Shown here: piece after piece, positions 20,814 to 31,500 of the stretch
Numbering within the stretch: position 1 is the first letter of the stretch
Layout of the letters: each line of letters begins with the position of its first letter
From: Leguminivora glycinivorella
Taxonomy: Eukaryota > Arthropoda > Insecta > Lepidoptera > Tortricidae
Direction: 5' to 3'
Length of the DNA: 64,000 nucleotides
Assembly (NCBI RefSeq): GCF_023078275.1
Contig: NC_062991.1
Location: forward strand, 1,550,001 to 1,614,000
Position numbers and translations under genes: made by a program
The notes under the pieces: generated by a model
What the model saw: the letters and a program-made list of their open reading frames with translations, nothing else
What the model was told of the DNA's origin: nothing
The model's database searches: none

Positions 20814-21049
20814 TAAATAATAATTTGTAAAACTGTAATTATTTGATTAATTTATTTTTACATATTTATGTATATCGTGCCGTGCCCCACAACACCGACC
20901 CTTTTAAGGTTTCTTAATAAGAATTTCCAATAGTGTTTATTTTAACTATTCATGATTTTGTAACTTCTAAATGTTTTGAAATAGTACATGCGAAAAGGAA
21001 ATTCGTAACTCGTGTTGATTTAAAACACTCCCTTCAGTAGGGTTTAAAT

Positions 21050-21165
21050 TTTTTTTTTATTAATTATAAATGGGCTTACTCTTGACCACAGACTAGCCAA
21101 AGGCAAAGACGTGGCCTACGATTCAGTGAGCTCGCCCAGAAGATGCCTGTTCACTCTTGATTTGA
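21050..21165 (-). mobile_element. LINE 3' terminal fragment
   Basis: Read on the minus strand it contains AGAGTGAACAGGCATCTTCT, GGGCGAGCTCACTGAATCG, the 3' UTR block GGCCACGTCTTTGCCTTTGG and a terminal A-rich tail. These match the end of the copy at 47786-48185. Confidence 0.75.
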
Positions 21166-21175
21166 AGGTTGTTTA

Positions 21176-21470
21176 TCGCCACTCGTTTCGAACTTCCTTT
21201 TTTACGCACTTGTATCGTACGACGTTTTTCAGTACAGATCGGCCCTCCGAAGTTTCGACCTGACATAATATAATGAACCACTTCTTGCACTAGGGCGAAA
21301 AAAAACACCATCTGTACTGAAATAGTACATTACGATACAAGTTTCAGTACAGATGGTGTTTTTCTAGTGCGAGAAGTGGTCCCTTCGGTCGTGTTTTAAT
21401 GTATCGCCACTTGTTTCGAACTTCCTTTTTTACGCACTTGTATCGTAATGTACTATTTCGTTATCATCCT
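21176..21470. repeat. Hairpin flanked by direct repeats
   Basis: TCGAACTTCCTTTTTTACGC and CACTTGTATCGTA occur at 21185-21232 and again near 21415-21450 in the same orientation. Between them lies an inverted repeat: 21278-21322 (CCACTTCTTGCACTAG, ending CATCTGTACTGAAA) pairs with 21342-21379. This looks like a foldback element with duplicated ends. Confidence 0.6.
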
Positions 21471-21520
21471 TATTTATCCATGTGCCTAGAGTGAAAACTA
21501 AATGATATAATTTTGATTGC

Positions 21521-21768
21521 CCGTGTGGTGCCGGGTTTAGAATTTCACCACCCCCTTTCTTCCCGTGGGTGTCGTAAAAGCCGACTGTGGGATATGGGTT
21601 AAAATTGTGGCGTAGGCGAGAGGCTGGCAACCTGTCACTGCAATGTCACAATTTTAGTTTTCTTTCAACCTCTTTTTGCCAAAAGTGGCACTGAAACTTA
21701 AGTAGTTCATGTGCTCTGCCTACCCCTTTAAGGGGTTCAGGCGTGATTGTATGTATGTATGTATGTAT
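21521..21768 (+). mobile_element. Short retroposon with (TGTA)n tail, copy 1
   Basis: Ordered blocks: TTTCACCACCCCCTTTCTTC, CCGTGGGTGTCGTA, GGCGTAGGCGAGAGGCTGGC, AACCTGTCACTGCAATGTCA, GCGTGATTGTATGTATG. The 3' tetranucleotide tail and lack of coding suggest a SINE-like element mobilised by a LINE. Other copies: 35521, 37371, 56941 and, on the minus strand, 63526. Confidence 0.75.
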
Positions 21769-21962
21769 AATTTGGATAGCGATGTTCAAATTATCTTCTA
21801 GTTTGCCCTCAACGTGCATAAATAAGCACACGAATATTGCATTACCGAGATTCGTATCCCTGAGTAAACTCATAAAGACGAGATCAGGTGCTCTGAGGCC
21901 ATAATTTATGAGGAGCTTTGCTGAATAGTGATATTATGGCTCTCCGGTGTAAATGGAGCAGC

Positions 21963-22145
21963 CGGCGTAGCCGAAATGACAAGCGGTGACGCTCGACGCC
22001 GATCGAAACGCAGCCAGCGTGCGAAACGAAACGCTCGTAGATATCTATCTCTATCGCTCTAGCGTATTGGCGCGACAGAGCCAGGATACCTTTCCCGGCG
22101 TTTCGTTTTCGTTTCGCGTCGGAGAAATGCCATTAGTCTACAGGG
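21963..22145. mobile_element. MITE, GTAGCCGAATGGCA family, diverged copy 3
   Basis: GGCGTAGCCGAAATGACA at the left, GAGAAATGCCATTAGTCTAC at the right. The inner CGTTTCGTTTTCGTTTCGCG and TATCTATCTCTATCGCTC are shared with the other copies. Confidence 0.75.
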
Positions 22146-22165
22146 CCAGGGCACGTAGCACAAGT

Positions 22166-22303
22166 GCGTTTTCACATTATTCGATCGGATATCGGATGTC
22201 GGACCGATATCCCATACATTACAGGCTAATCCATCATGGATTTTTCCATTGAAATCCTTCCGACTTCTGACATCGGATCGGATAATTTGAAAACGGACTA
22301 AGA
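22166..22303. mobile_element. MITE with TTTTCACATTATCCGATC ends, copy 1
   Basis: GCGTTTTCACATTATTCGAT at the left and ATCGGATAATTTGAAAACG at the right. It contains GATATCGGATGTCGG and GATATCCCATACATTACA. Other copies are at 45473-45751 and 53488-53612. Confidence 0.8.
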
Positions 22304-22305
22304 GG

Positions 22306-22447
22306 GCTGATTTAGACGGCGTGCTGCGAACACGCATGCGATTTTAGTTACTTTGCGGGCCGTTGAGGTTACAAATTTGCACAGCCATCAAATACCGCAA
22401 TGTAATAAAACTCGTATGCGAGTTCTCGTACCATCTAAATGGGTCCT
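22306..22447. mobile_element. MITE, TTTAGACGG family, copy 2
   Basis: GGGCTGATTTAGACGGCGTG at the left and GTACCATCTAAATGGGTCC at the right, matching 3459-3605 over most of its length. Confidence 0.75.
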
Positions 22448-22582
22448 AATGCACAACGCTCACGATAATATCATTATCGTAGCTATATGGAACAGCGATA
22501 GAGATAGCTAATATTTAAAAAAAAAAGCCTGTTTATTCCGAAACCAAAGACCTTAAAAATATAAAAAATAAATTAAAAATAC

Positions 22583-22745
22583 TTAAAAAAAAAAATTATT
22601 TGGTTTGGACCCCTTTCGGGTAAAGGCCTCCTCCAGCTCCAGCCATCTGTCTCTGGTTTTTGCCACAGTTGGCCAATCTGTGGCTATTTTGCATAGGTCG
22701 TCCGACCATCTTGCGTTGGGTCTGCCGTCTCTCCTCTGATAAGAG
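22583..22745 (-). pseudogene. LINE protein C-terminal fragment
   Basis: The minus strand encodes RRDGRPNARWSDDLCKIA followed by TRDRWLELEEAFTRKG, the very end of an RTE-like endonuclease/reverse transcriptase. Upstream sequence is unrelated, so the copy is 5'-truncated. No start and no function. Confidence 0.7.
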
Positions 22746-22892
22746 ATAGCTAATACGATATCGATATTATCGTAAGTATTTGTGCATGTGGCTACGCACC
22801 CAGAGAAAGTGAATTTATACTCTTGCAGTGAAAACAGGTCGAATATCAAAGTTGGTTTTCTCCTATAAATTTTGCACTGAAGTGTAGACTTC

Positions 22893-23215
22893 ACAGATAG
22901 ATCAAGCAAACGTATCTACTTAGCGTGTCAAATGAACTCAGTGAAATCCACTGAGTTGTCCGTCTTTACTCGCAGCTTGCAGCTTTCGGGCGTCAATTTT
23001 TGTAAGTTGAAGTCAACCAAAACATAAAAAATGCCTCGTTACGTGATATTCAATTGCAACAACACAAAAATTATGAACAATCAAGAGCCTGAGACATATT
23101 TAAAATTACAGGCAAGAATCAACTTCAGTACAAAATTTGACACGCTCGGCCCCTATACAAATATATGAATTTGTTTCTTCTATCTAAATTAAGTTCTGTG
23201 GTAGACTTGTAGAAG
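22893..23215. repeat. Dispersed repeat, inverted partner of 8640-8955
   Basis: GATAGATCAAGCAAACGTAT, CTCAGTGAAATCCACTGAG, CAGCTTGCAGCTTTCGG and the closing TTTGTTTCTTCTATCTAAAT match the earlier copy in opposite orientation. Confidence 0.65.
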
Positions 23216-23264
23216 TTGTAGAGACATTTCAAAAGCACGATTAGTGTGACTTGTGAGGAGTTTT

Positions 23265-24200
23265 GAAGGGGATACCCCCATTTGCCAGAATTTCATTTGC
23301 CATAATTTTATTTGCCATCCTATTCAACAATCATAATATTGTTTCTCATAACAACTTATGCCATAATCATTGTTTACTATATTAATCTAGTGCCAGAAAC
23401 TTTGTTTCCCATAAAGTCAGTTTCCATAATGTCATTTGTCAGAATCATCGAAATCCGTAATTACCACATTCCATACCATCATTTGTCATACAAATTAGCG
23501 TCCAGAAAAGTCAATTTCCATAATGTGCTTTGGCAGAATCGAAAACTACTATAATAGGTACTAGAAGGACTAGAGAATGAAACTGCTATCAGAAAGTAGG
23601 TTAGGTTAGGTTAGAACTGTGACCCCCTGGAAAATGAAACTGCTATCAGAAAGTAGGTTAGGTTAGGTTAGAACTGTGAACCTCTGGAAAAGGAAACTGC
23701 TTGAAAAGTAGGGTAGGTTAGGTTAGGTTAGAACTATGACCCCCCGGAAAATGAAAATACTATCAGACAGTAGGTTAGGTTAGGTTAGAACTGCGACCCC
23801 CTGGAAAATGAAACTGCTATCAGAAAGTAGGTTAGGTTAGGTTAGAACTGTGACCCCCTGGAGAATGAAACTGCTGGAAAAGTAGGTTAGGTTAGGTTAG
23901 AACTATGACCCCTGGAAAATGAAACTGCTATCAGAAAGTAGGTTAGGTTAGGTAATAATATGGGCAACAATTAATATGGCAATAATTGCTTATGGCGTTT
24001 GAATATTCTGTGAAACCATATTATTGCACTTAATAATATGGCTAACAAATAGTATGGCATTGTATGATTATGGAAGGTAATATTCGGATAAACAACGAGT
24101 ATGTCATATGATTTTTATGGTAAACAAATCATTCGGGCAAATGAAATTCAGGCAAGTTAGATTCGGGCAAATGAATATTATGTTAAATGACTGTCGGGCA
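23265..24200. repeat. TTTGCCATAAT-motif element with 57-bp tandem array
   Basis: The left part (23270-23560) repeats ATTTGCCAGAATTTC / ATTTGCCATAATTTT-like words at about 15-bp spacing. The right part (23960-24200) carries the inverse form (GGCAAATGAA, ATATGGCAATAAT). An inverted copy is in Gat intron 3 (32560-33100). No coding capacity. Confidence 0.7.
23579..23957 (+). repeat. 57-bp tandem repeat with GGTTAGGTTAGGTTAG
   Basis: About 6.5 units. Each unit runs GAAACTGCTATCAGAAAG, then TAGGTTAGGTTAGGTTAG, then AACTGTGACCCCCTGGAAAA. Successive starts at 23579, 23636 and 23693 give the 57-bp period. Some units lose the CTATCAG part. The same unit recurs about three times, inverted, at 32610-32795. 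Confidence 0.9.
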
Positions 24201-24316
24201 AACAATAGACAACCGTTTTGAAGATGTTGTTTGTAATGACTGACACAATTAAAGTCAGCGTCAGACTCAGAAGTAACCAACAATTTGAAATTGTTGACGT
24301 AGAATTTTTCCGAGGC

Positions 24317-24386
24317 CATAGATTATAAGAAGACCATACCATCCCATACATTAAAATGCGACCGCCTAAGAACGCGCATACCGTAA
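24317..24386. mobile_element. 7-bp-duplication MITE family, left-arm fragment
   Basis: CATAGATTATAAGAAGACCA followed by TACATTAAAATGCGACCGCC and TAAGAACGCGCATAC match the left arm of the family. The right arm is lost. Confidence 0.75.
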
Positions 24387-24432
24387 TTAAAAATTTTTTC
24401 ACAACACCAACTGGTTAAGGCTTTCTTTGCTA

Positions 24433-24815
24433 TGAGGTGTGGTGCGGGGAGTAGTAAATAGGAATACGTGTGAATCGTGTTAAAGACTATTTATTACTGA
24501 ATAAACCACAATACAGTGAATGATAATTATACTTACAGCTAGGGTTGTCACATATAACTATAACTAGGGTCTCCACCTCATCTCCGGGGAGAAGGAAAAA
24601 AAAGTTACTTAAGTGACATTTTTTTTTATAGCTAATTAAGAATAAAATTCTAAATTCTGGCAGGGTCGCCATGAGGTGTGGTGCGGGGAGTAGTAAATAG
24701 GAATACGTGTGAATCGTGTTAAAGACTATTTATTACTGAATAAACCACAATACAGTGAATGATATACTTACAGCTAGGGTTGTCACATATAACTATAACT
24801 AGGGTCTCCACCTCA
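24433..24815 (-). mobile_element. Miniature LTR retrotransposon (TRIM-like)
   Basis: Two direct repeats, 24433-24580 (148 bp) and 24672-24815 (144 bp), are identical except for a 4-bp indel. Both start TG and end CA. They are flanked by the 4-bp duplication GCTA (24429-24432 and 24816-24819). The internal part is only 91 bp and non-coding. On the minus strand the first bases after the LTR are TGGCGACCCTGCCAG, which would pair with a tRNA 3' end GGTCGCCA, a plausible primer-binding site. No clear polypurine tract is seen. Such an element must borrow all proteins from an autonomous relative. Confidence 0.88.
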
Positions 24816-25083
24816 GCTATTCGAAAACAGACAGCAAAATTGCACTTTATCCACAAGGAGGCAAAGTAATTTCATACAAATTTTAACTCGATGTCTTAAT
24901 CTGGCTGCTAGATTTTACCTAAAAATGATGGTTTTGAATCATAAATATTGAATAAATTGATGGATTTGATTTATTCTTTCGTTTTATAGTCAGTGTTTTG
25001 TTCGTGTTGGTGTGGTGAAAAATAACTATTTGCACTTTTTGTTTTTGCACTTTGTTGGCGTGATTGATATACATATTGATATT

Positions 25084-25336
25084 AAATTTCAACTTTTTAG
25101 TCCTAACGGTCACTGAGATTATCCGCGGACGGACGGACGGACGGACGGACAGACATGGCGAAACTATAACGCCGTGTCTTGCGTGGGCGACGGCGCGACC
25201 GTGACCGTCGCGTCTCATGCTTCCATATCGATAAGGTTTGATTTCGTATGCGTCGCATCGCTGTCGCGCGACCATCGCGCGACCGTCGCCCACGCAAGCC
25301 ACGGCGTAAGGGTTCCTACTTGACTACGGAACCCTG
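25084..25336 (-). repeat. GGGTTCCGTAG repeat, partial copy with MITE insert
   Basis: Contains TAACGGTCACTGAGATTATC, a (GGAC)n run at 25124-25150 and GACATGGCGAAACTATAA, then a MITE, then GGGTTCCTACTTGACTACGG. Matches the 31493-32066 copy in orientation. Confidence 0.7.
25170..25306. mobile_element. MITE with TAA target duplication (Harbinger-type)
   Basis: The ends CGCCGTGTCTTGCGTGGGCG and the inverted CGCCGTGGCTTGCGTGGGCG are flanked by TAA at 25167-25169 and 25307-25309. The uninterrupted repeat at 32030 shows exactly ACTATAAGGGTTCC, so the empty site is known from within the window. A 3-bp TWA duplication is characteristic of PIF/Harbinger. Confidence 0.85.
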
Positions 25337-25416
25337 AAAATAACCATGGGACATTTTAGGCGTAGGTTTTAAAATTTTAAATGTTTCTGTAACTTATTCT
25401 ATTTATTTTGTTGCAG

Positions 25417-25510
25417 ACATCCACAAAACTCTTCCCTACTGTCCGGCACTGCCAAGATGGTGGTAGTCCCCTAGAGAGCGATCGGAACTTGTTTTGTTAG
25501 AGTGAACAAG
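25417..25510 (+). promoter_or_regulatory. Gat: Gat 5' UTR in the first coding exon, with short upstream ORF
   Basis: A splice acceptor TTTGTTGCAG ends at 25416, so the transcript probably has at least one non-coding exon further upstream. The leader contains an upstream ATG at 25457 opening a five-codon frame that stops at 25474, 36 bases before the main ATG. A short upstream frame like this can lower main-frame translation; that role is inferred. The main start context is AACAAGATGG. Confidence 0.6.
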
Positions 25511-25575
25511 ATGGACGCCAAGAACGAGACGCAGGATATCGAGCTCAGCGCGCAGGGGACGAGCAACAAACCCAG
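25511..25575 (+). CDS. Gat: Gat coding exon 1
   Basis: Encodes the cytosolic N-terminus, residues 1-21, beginning MDAKNETQDIELSAQ, and two bases of codon 22. The donor is CCAG/GTATTT. The start is the first in-frame ATG and gives the usual short hydrophilic N-tail of the family. Confidence 0.9.
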
Positions 25576-28500
25576 GTATTTTCAAAACTATATTTACCGC
25601 TTGAGAATGAATAGGCTCTTAGTCGGTTATTTCAATTAAGCTTTTAACTTAATGTGAACAAATAAAGTAATCTTTAACACCATCATCATCTTCATCATTA
25701 TCATTATCATCATCACCATCATCATTATTATCATCATTTGCGAGGTCTAAAGGGCTAAATAATAAACTGGAACCTAACAAATAAGCTGAATTAAATGTAA
25801 TAAGTATACTAAAGCAAAAGAACGAATTCTCACGCAGGTAGAACCAAGTTAATTTATACAGTTTTCTAAACGATTTTCTATAAGTAAATAATGTATAAAA
25901 TCCCAAGAAATAAAAGCGACGAAAGAGCAATGTAAACGAGCTTACCCGACGGAATATAGCTGGGGAGTTTATTGCACAACCTTAAATTTTTTGACCAAAG
26001 CATGAAACTTGGCACAGTTGTTCCTTATATCAAAATAAGCCGATTAAGATCGGGAGCCTTCGGGAGCCTCCCCCTGGGGCCCGGGAGGGGGTCAAAGTAC
26101 CGCTTCACCCGGCTTGGTTTGAAAAATTCTAACTTACCCCGTTTAGTTAATAGGTCATGTTTGGTATCGTTTTCGAGTAAATCAATAACGTAGAATTCGT
26201 TTTTAGTACTAAAATTATAATTTAATGGTAAATAAAATAAAAAAAAATAAAAAAATTGAAATTTTCATCCATGATTTACAAATTCAGGTCATCATAAATG
26301 ACAAACTGTTTGCTTTTTCTATAAATAAAAAATATGACATGATAGCCTATTTAATATAGATTATAAAAAATATAACTTTTATCCACCTTTACTAACGTTA
26401 AGTTCCACAAAAAAATTACTTTAAGGCGCGCGGCGTCGGGACGCCGCGAGCGTAATTTTAAAATGCCTTTATTTTAGAAACTCTATTAGACCCCGTTTAG
26501 CTATTAGGTCATGTTTGATATCGTTTTCGAGTAAATCAATAACTTAGAATTCATTTTTGGTACTAAAATTATAATTTAATGGTAAGTAAAATTAAAAAAA
26601 AAAAAATTAAAATATTCATCCATGATTTACAAATTCAAGTCATCATAAATGACAAACTGTTTGCTTTTTCTATAAATAAAAAATATGACATGAAAGCCTA
26701 TTTAATATAGATTATAAAAAATATAACTTTTATCCACCTTCACAAACGTTAAGTTCCACAAAAAAATTACTTTAAGACGCGCGGCGTCGGGACGCCGCGA
26801 GCGTAATTTTAAAATACCTCTATTTTAAAAACTCTATTAGACCCGGTTTAGCTATTAGGTCATGTTTGATATAGTTTTCGAGTAAATTAATAACAAAGAA
26901 TTTATTTTTGGTACTACAATTATAATTTAATGGTAAATAAATAAAAAAATATTCATCTATGATTTGCAAATTCAAGTCAACAAAAATGTCAACTGTTTGC
27001 TCTTTCTTTAAATAAAAAATATGATGTAAAAGCCTATGCGTATGTCACCAAACACCCAGACAAGTTTGGTGGAAACTTCCTTCACGAACTGCTTGGTGTC
27101 TGATGACCATGGTCCAAATGTTTCAAATGCAATTGCCGCAAATATGTAGTTGTTTTTTAAAAATGCATATTTGCGCGTTTAAACTGGGCGTTTTGCAGCA
27201 GCAGTCCCTGGTTTCTGGGCCGAACGTTAGACGTTGGACGGAACCAAGGTATCCACACAGGTCACGCCCCACGCCAAGGGTCGTCCCAGAAACCAAGGCA
27301 AAAGCGAGCAACCAGCAGGCCGCTTTCCGTCTGCTGCTGACAAGCCGACAGGTTCGAGGGTTGTCGGTATGTTCGCTGTGCGGAGAGCCTTGCGGATTAA
27401 ATCGTTAAGTGCAGCGTGTCACAAAATTCGGCCAGCACTAGACTGGCAGTGGAGTCCGTGGTGTCCTAATGCGTCGGCAGCAAGGGTGTGGTTGGCATGT
27501 CTTTAGCCCCAGTCTTAGACAAATGGCAGTATATGATGAAGTAAGGCAGCCTCGGAAGGAGGTATGTTCTCCAAGTGTCGATCTTTTCTAGTAAAGAGGT
27601 TCTTCCGGCACTCATTCACTGCTGCGTAAGGACCCTTGATCTGAAACAATATGTGCATTGTCATTTTATTTAAACAGATTCTGCAACTATCAAATTACAA
27701 CATTTTGGTGGATCACCTTCACTATTACACACTTACCTATCATACAAAATAATTACAAACTTTAGTAGAATCTGATTAGCCTATCTATGATATTGCTCCA
27801 TCTCGTAATAGTTTGAAGCCTTGGGTGGCCAGGTTTCTCCCTTGTTGATCGTTTCAAGCTGCGTTTATCGTACCTATCCCATACTATGTCTAATCTAGAA
27901 ACGTTTTCTTTTGGCTTTGAAGCTTAGCCAGGCCTCCCAAGGTGTCAAACTATTACAAGATGGAGCAATATCAGAGGCAAATCAGATTCTACTAAAGTCT
28001 GTAATAATTTTGTATGATACGTAACGTAAGTGGGTAATACTGAAGGTTACGTGATCCACCAAAAAGTTGTAATTTGATAGTTGTAGACTCTAAAATGATA
28101 ATGCACATATTGTTTCAGACCAAGTCGTTGCGTAACGGTGAATGAGTGGTCGAAGTACCTACCTCTTTAGGTACCAGAAAAGATCGACAATTGGAGAACA
28201 TACCTCCTTCAGAGGCTGCCTTGCATCAGCATATACTGCGCACAGTGTACCAGGGGCCCATTTCTCGAAGCTACAAGTTACAATTTTCAAGGTTGTCAAT
28301 GTCTAATATGACAAGTTGCAAAGAGACTTCCGCTTGTAACTTGTAACTTTCAGTTTTGAGAAATGGGACTCAGGGCGTTCTTGTTTGGAGTCAGGCGTTG
28401 GTGCCACACCAAAATTTGCCAAGTCCGTCTTCTTGGGGATGGAAGGAAGAAGGAGACGAATGGGTAGTGTGGTATTCGTCTCCTTCTTCCTTCCATCCCA

Positions 28501-31500
28501 GTCAGGCAACACTGAAGTGGCCAGTATATGCTTAGAAGTTACAAGATGTAAATAATGTAAATCAGGTTGCAAACACCGATGCAACTGCATAAAGAGGGTA
28601 GAGCCTTTTTTATGCAGTTCCATATGTACCCAGCTATGTCTCTGTGAAGGGAATGTATAGTATGAGTATGAGTAATCTGTCAATTAGGACACCACAGACT
28701 AAACTATAAGTGCTAACTTTTCAGTGTTGGATACTCTATGGCAGTTCCGACTCAATTATAATAAGCTCATTATAATTGACTTTAGTTAACTATAATAATT
28801 TCAAAAATAGAACTTCATACAATTTCTATACTAATTTGCGATATCTGGCAAATTTTCCTGCATCTGAAACACATTTTTTTTATCTGTCGCGTTATCGGCC
28901 AATTAGAGACGGTTATTACAAACAATAGGTTGCTAGGTAATTCGATGTTGATACAACGGTGAACGACTCTATTGACATTAAATTTAACTTGCATGAATGG
29001 TGATATTTCCGTCCATTGATGATGAAGATGATGACTCGTAGAAAAAGTATTGTATACAATAGTGATATAATTAAGCTTTTCACTCTCGTACCGTACTACA
29101 CATGGTACTCGACTGAAAAGTTTTGTATTATATCACGATTGTATAAAATACTATTATATAAATTTCTTTCAGGATTCACTACAATGAATAAATAACAGGT
29201 ACAGTCGGTCTTTAGATCGTGTGGTCCGACCCGAGTGTTGCCGTTGTCGACACCGGAGTCAATAATAATGAATCTTTTTCTATTTATGCATTAACACACC
29301 TCTGACACTGGCGATCAAATATATGAAAGAGGCGCGTTCCCCGCACACAGTCTAAGCTCGCGTAGGTGAACGCGTACTATCCTTTGTGAATAGGCTTTAA
29401 TATCATATTTTTATATTTATAGAAAAAGCAAACCATTTGACATTTATGGTGACTTGAATTTGCAACTCACAGAATTTTTTTTTAATTTCATTTAACATTA
29501 AATGGTCATTTTAGTACCAAAACTAAATTCTACGTTATTTATTTACTCGAAAACGATACTAAACATGACCTAATAGCTAAACGGGTTCTAATAGAGTTTT
29601 TTAAAATAAAGGCATTTTAAAATTACGCTCGCGGCGTCCCGACGCCGCGCGGCTTAAAGGTTTTTTTACAAAACTTAACGTTAGTAAAGGTGGGTAAAAG
29701 TTACATTATTCATAATCTATATTAAATAGGCTTTCATATCATATTTTTTATTTGTAGAAAAAGCAAACAGTTTTGACATTTATGATGACTTGAATTTGTA
29801 AATGATAGATGAAAATTTCAAACTTTTCATTTTTTTTATTTTATTTACCATTAAATTATAATTTTAGTACCAAAAATGAATTCTACGTTATTGATTTACT
29901 CGAAAACGATACCAAACATGACCTATGAACTAAACGGGGTATGTTATAATTTTTCAAAGCAAGCCGGGTGAAGCGGTACTTTGACCCCCCCTCCCGAGCC
30001 CCAGGGGGGAGGCTCCCGAAGGCTCCCGATCTTAATCGGCTTATTTTGATATAAGGAACAACTGTGCCAAGTTTCATGCTTTGGTCAAGAAAAAAAAGGT
30101 TTGGCCTCTTTTTGTCGATAAACGTCCCCACTAATAGGGTTATTAGGGTTCTTATCCATAACCTTAATCTAAAACCTTTTAGATTAGATTAGATTAGATT
30201 TCTTTATTTCATGATAAAAATTACACTATAAATTTGCTACATGTCAAAATTATGTTTATCTTCTCATCATGATCGTCAAAAATTACATAATAAATTCCAA
30301 ATAAAAATAATTGTGTCTCCCAAATGAGGATCGTCGTTTACAAAGAAAGAAAATACACATGCCAAGCTAAATAAAATTAATAAATTAAGTTACAATATAT
30401 ATTTAATATAATATATATTTTCCAGTGATGTCGCTACAAAATCCGATCTCCCCGAGAGAGGCTCCTGGGCCTCCAAACTGGACTTCATCCTCTCCGTGGT
30501 CGGTCTTGCCATCGGTCTCGGCAACGTCTGGCGGTTCCCCTACCTCTGCTACAAGAATGGCGGTGGTGCCTTCCTCATCCCCTACTTCTTAACGCTGTTC
30601 CTCGCTGGAATACCCATGTTCTTCATGGAGCTGGCTATGGGACAGATGCTGACCATTGGAGGGTTGGGCGTGTTCAAGATTGCTCCGATTTTCAAAGGTG
30701 AGATTTGGTTTAGGTTACCTTTTGGCTCTTCGTATTTTTAGTGGCACCTAGAACGGAAGATCTAAAATTGGAGAAACGTTACTTAAGTTACGGAGTCCTA
30801 AATTAAAAGCGCTTAATTAATCATTCCTTTCGAACATTTCTGTTTATTTTCATTTTAATTTTTGCAAGACGAACAAAATTATACTTAATCCGAAAATCAA
30901 GCAAGTAAGTACCAGATTAAGTTTGCAAATCGGAAGAACATTTAAAATTCAAAACGCATTAACAAATAGCCCTCAATCGTGAAAAACAATCGTTTCTAAA
31001 AACTCAATAGAAATGACAAGTTAAACAAAAAGGTATATTTTATTCAGAAGAACATTTAAATTTGGGTCTGTATTCCGCAAAGTATTTAAAACATTTGTCA
31101 TCTTTTGTAATCCAATGGTTAGGAATGCTTTCAATTTGGGGTGGAAGAAGGGGGCGATATTTTACTGAAGAGCTGTATAAAGGGGATGGATGTCGTTACT
31201 TTGCGATCAATTGTAATGGTTTTGCTTCAAATGTGATTCAATGAGATTTTGGCAACAAATGTTTAGCAAAGAAGGGATACTTATATGCAAACACTATAGT
31301 AGTTCCTATTAATAGAAAATACTTCCTTAATGTAATGTAATGCGAAAACTTAAGCTAAAATAAGAACGCTAAACAAGGATAGTTAAATATCTAGTAATGA
31401 TACATATAAGGAAGGATATCGTATTAGCTACAATTAACATACACAAAACGTTTTAACCTCTAACATAATTGTGACAATAATCTATAAATAAAACCGGCCA

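Larger units (their letters stand above)
25955..30130. mobile_element. 4.2-kb element with long inverted ends and internal tandem repeats
   Basis: The left end (GGGGAGTTTATTG, later TTTGACCAAAGCATGAAACT) and right end (AGTTTCATGCTTTGGTCAAG, later CGATAAACGTCCCC) are inverted copies that continue for hundreds of bases. The left arm holds three tandem units of about 350 bp, starting near 26137, 26493 and 26844, each with TTAGGTCATGTTTG-like starts and a GGCGTCGGGACGCC palindrome. The right arm holds about two units. The middle carries broken coding sequence (27.0-28.25 kb) and smaller hairpins. No target duplication was identified. Confidence 0.7.
25576..30425 (+). other. Gat: Gat intron 1 (4.85 kb), mostly foldback element
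   Basis: Apart from the element at 25955-30130, it holds a (CAT/ATC)n microsatellite at 25681-25738 and a LINE 3' fragment at 30176-30345 with a (GATTA)n tail (30181-30200). It ends in the acceptor ATATTTTCCAG. Confidence 0.9.

Noticed and set aside
23579..23957. Telomeric (TTAGG)n array
   Set aside because: Only three GGTTA units occur within each 57-bp repeat, and the array lies inside an interspersed element, also found inverted in intron 3.
25649..25930. Acidic-tailed 93-codon frame on the minus strand
   Set aside because: The Asp/Asn-rich tail is a translated (CAT/ATC)n microsatellite within intron 1.
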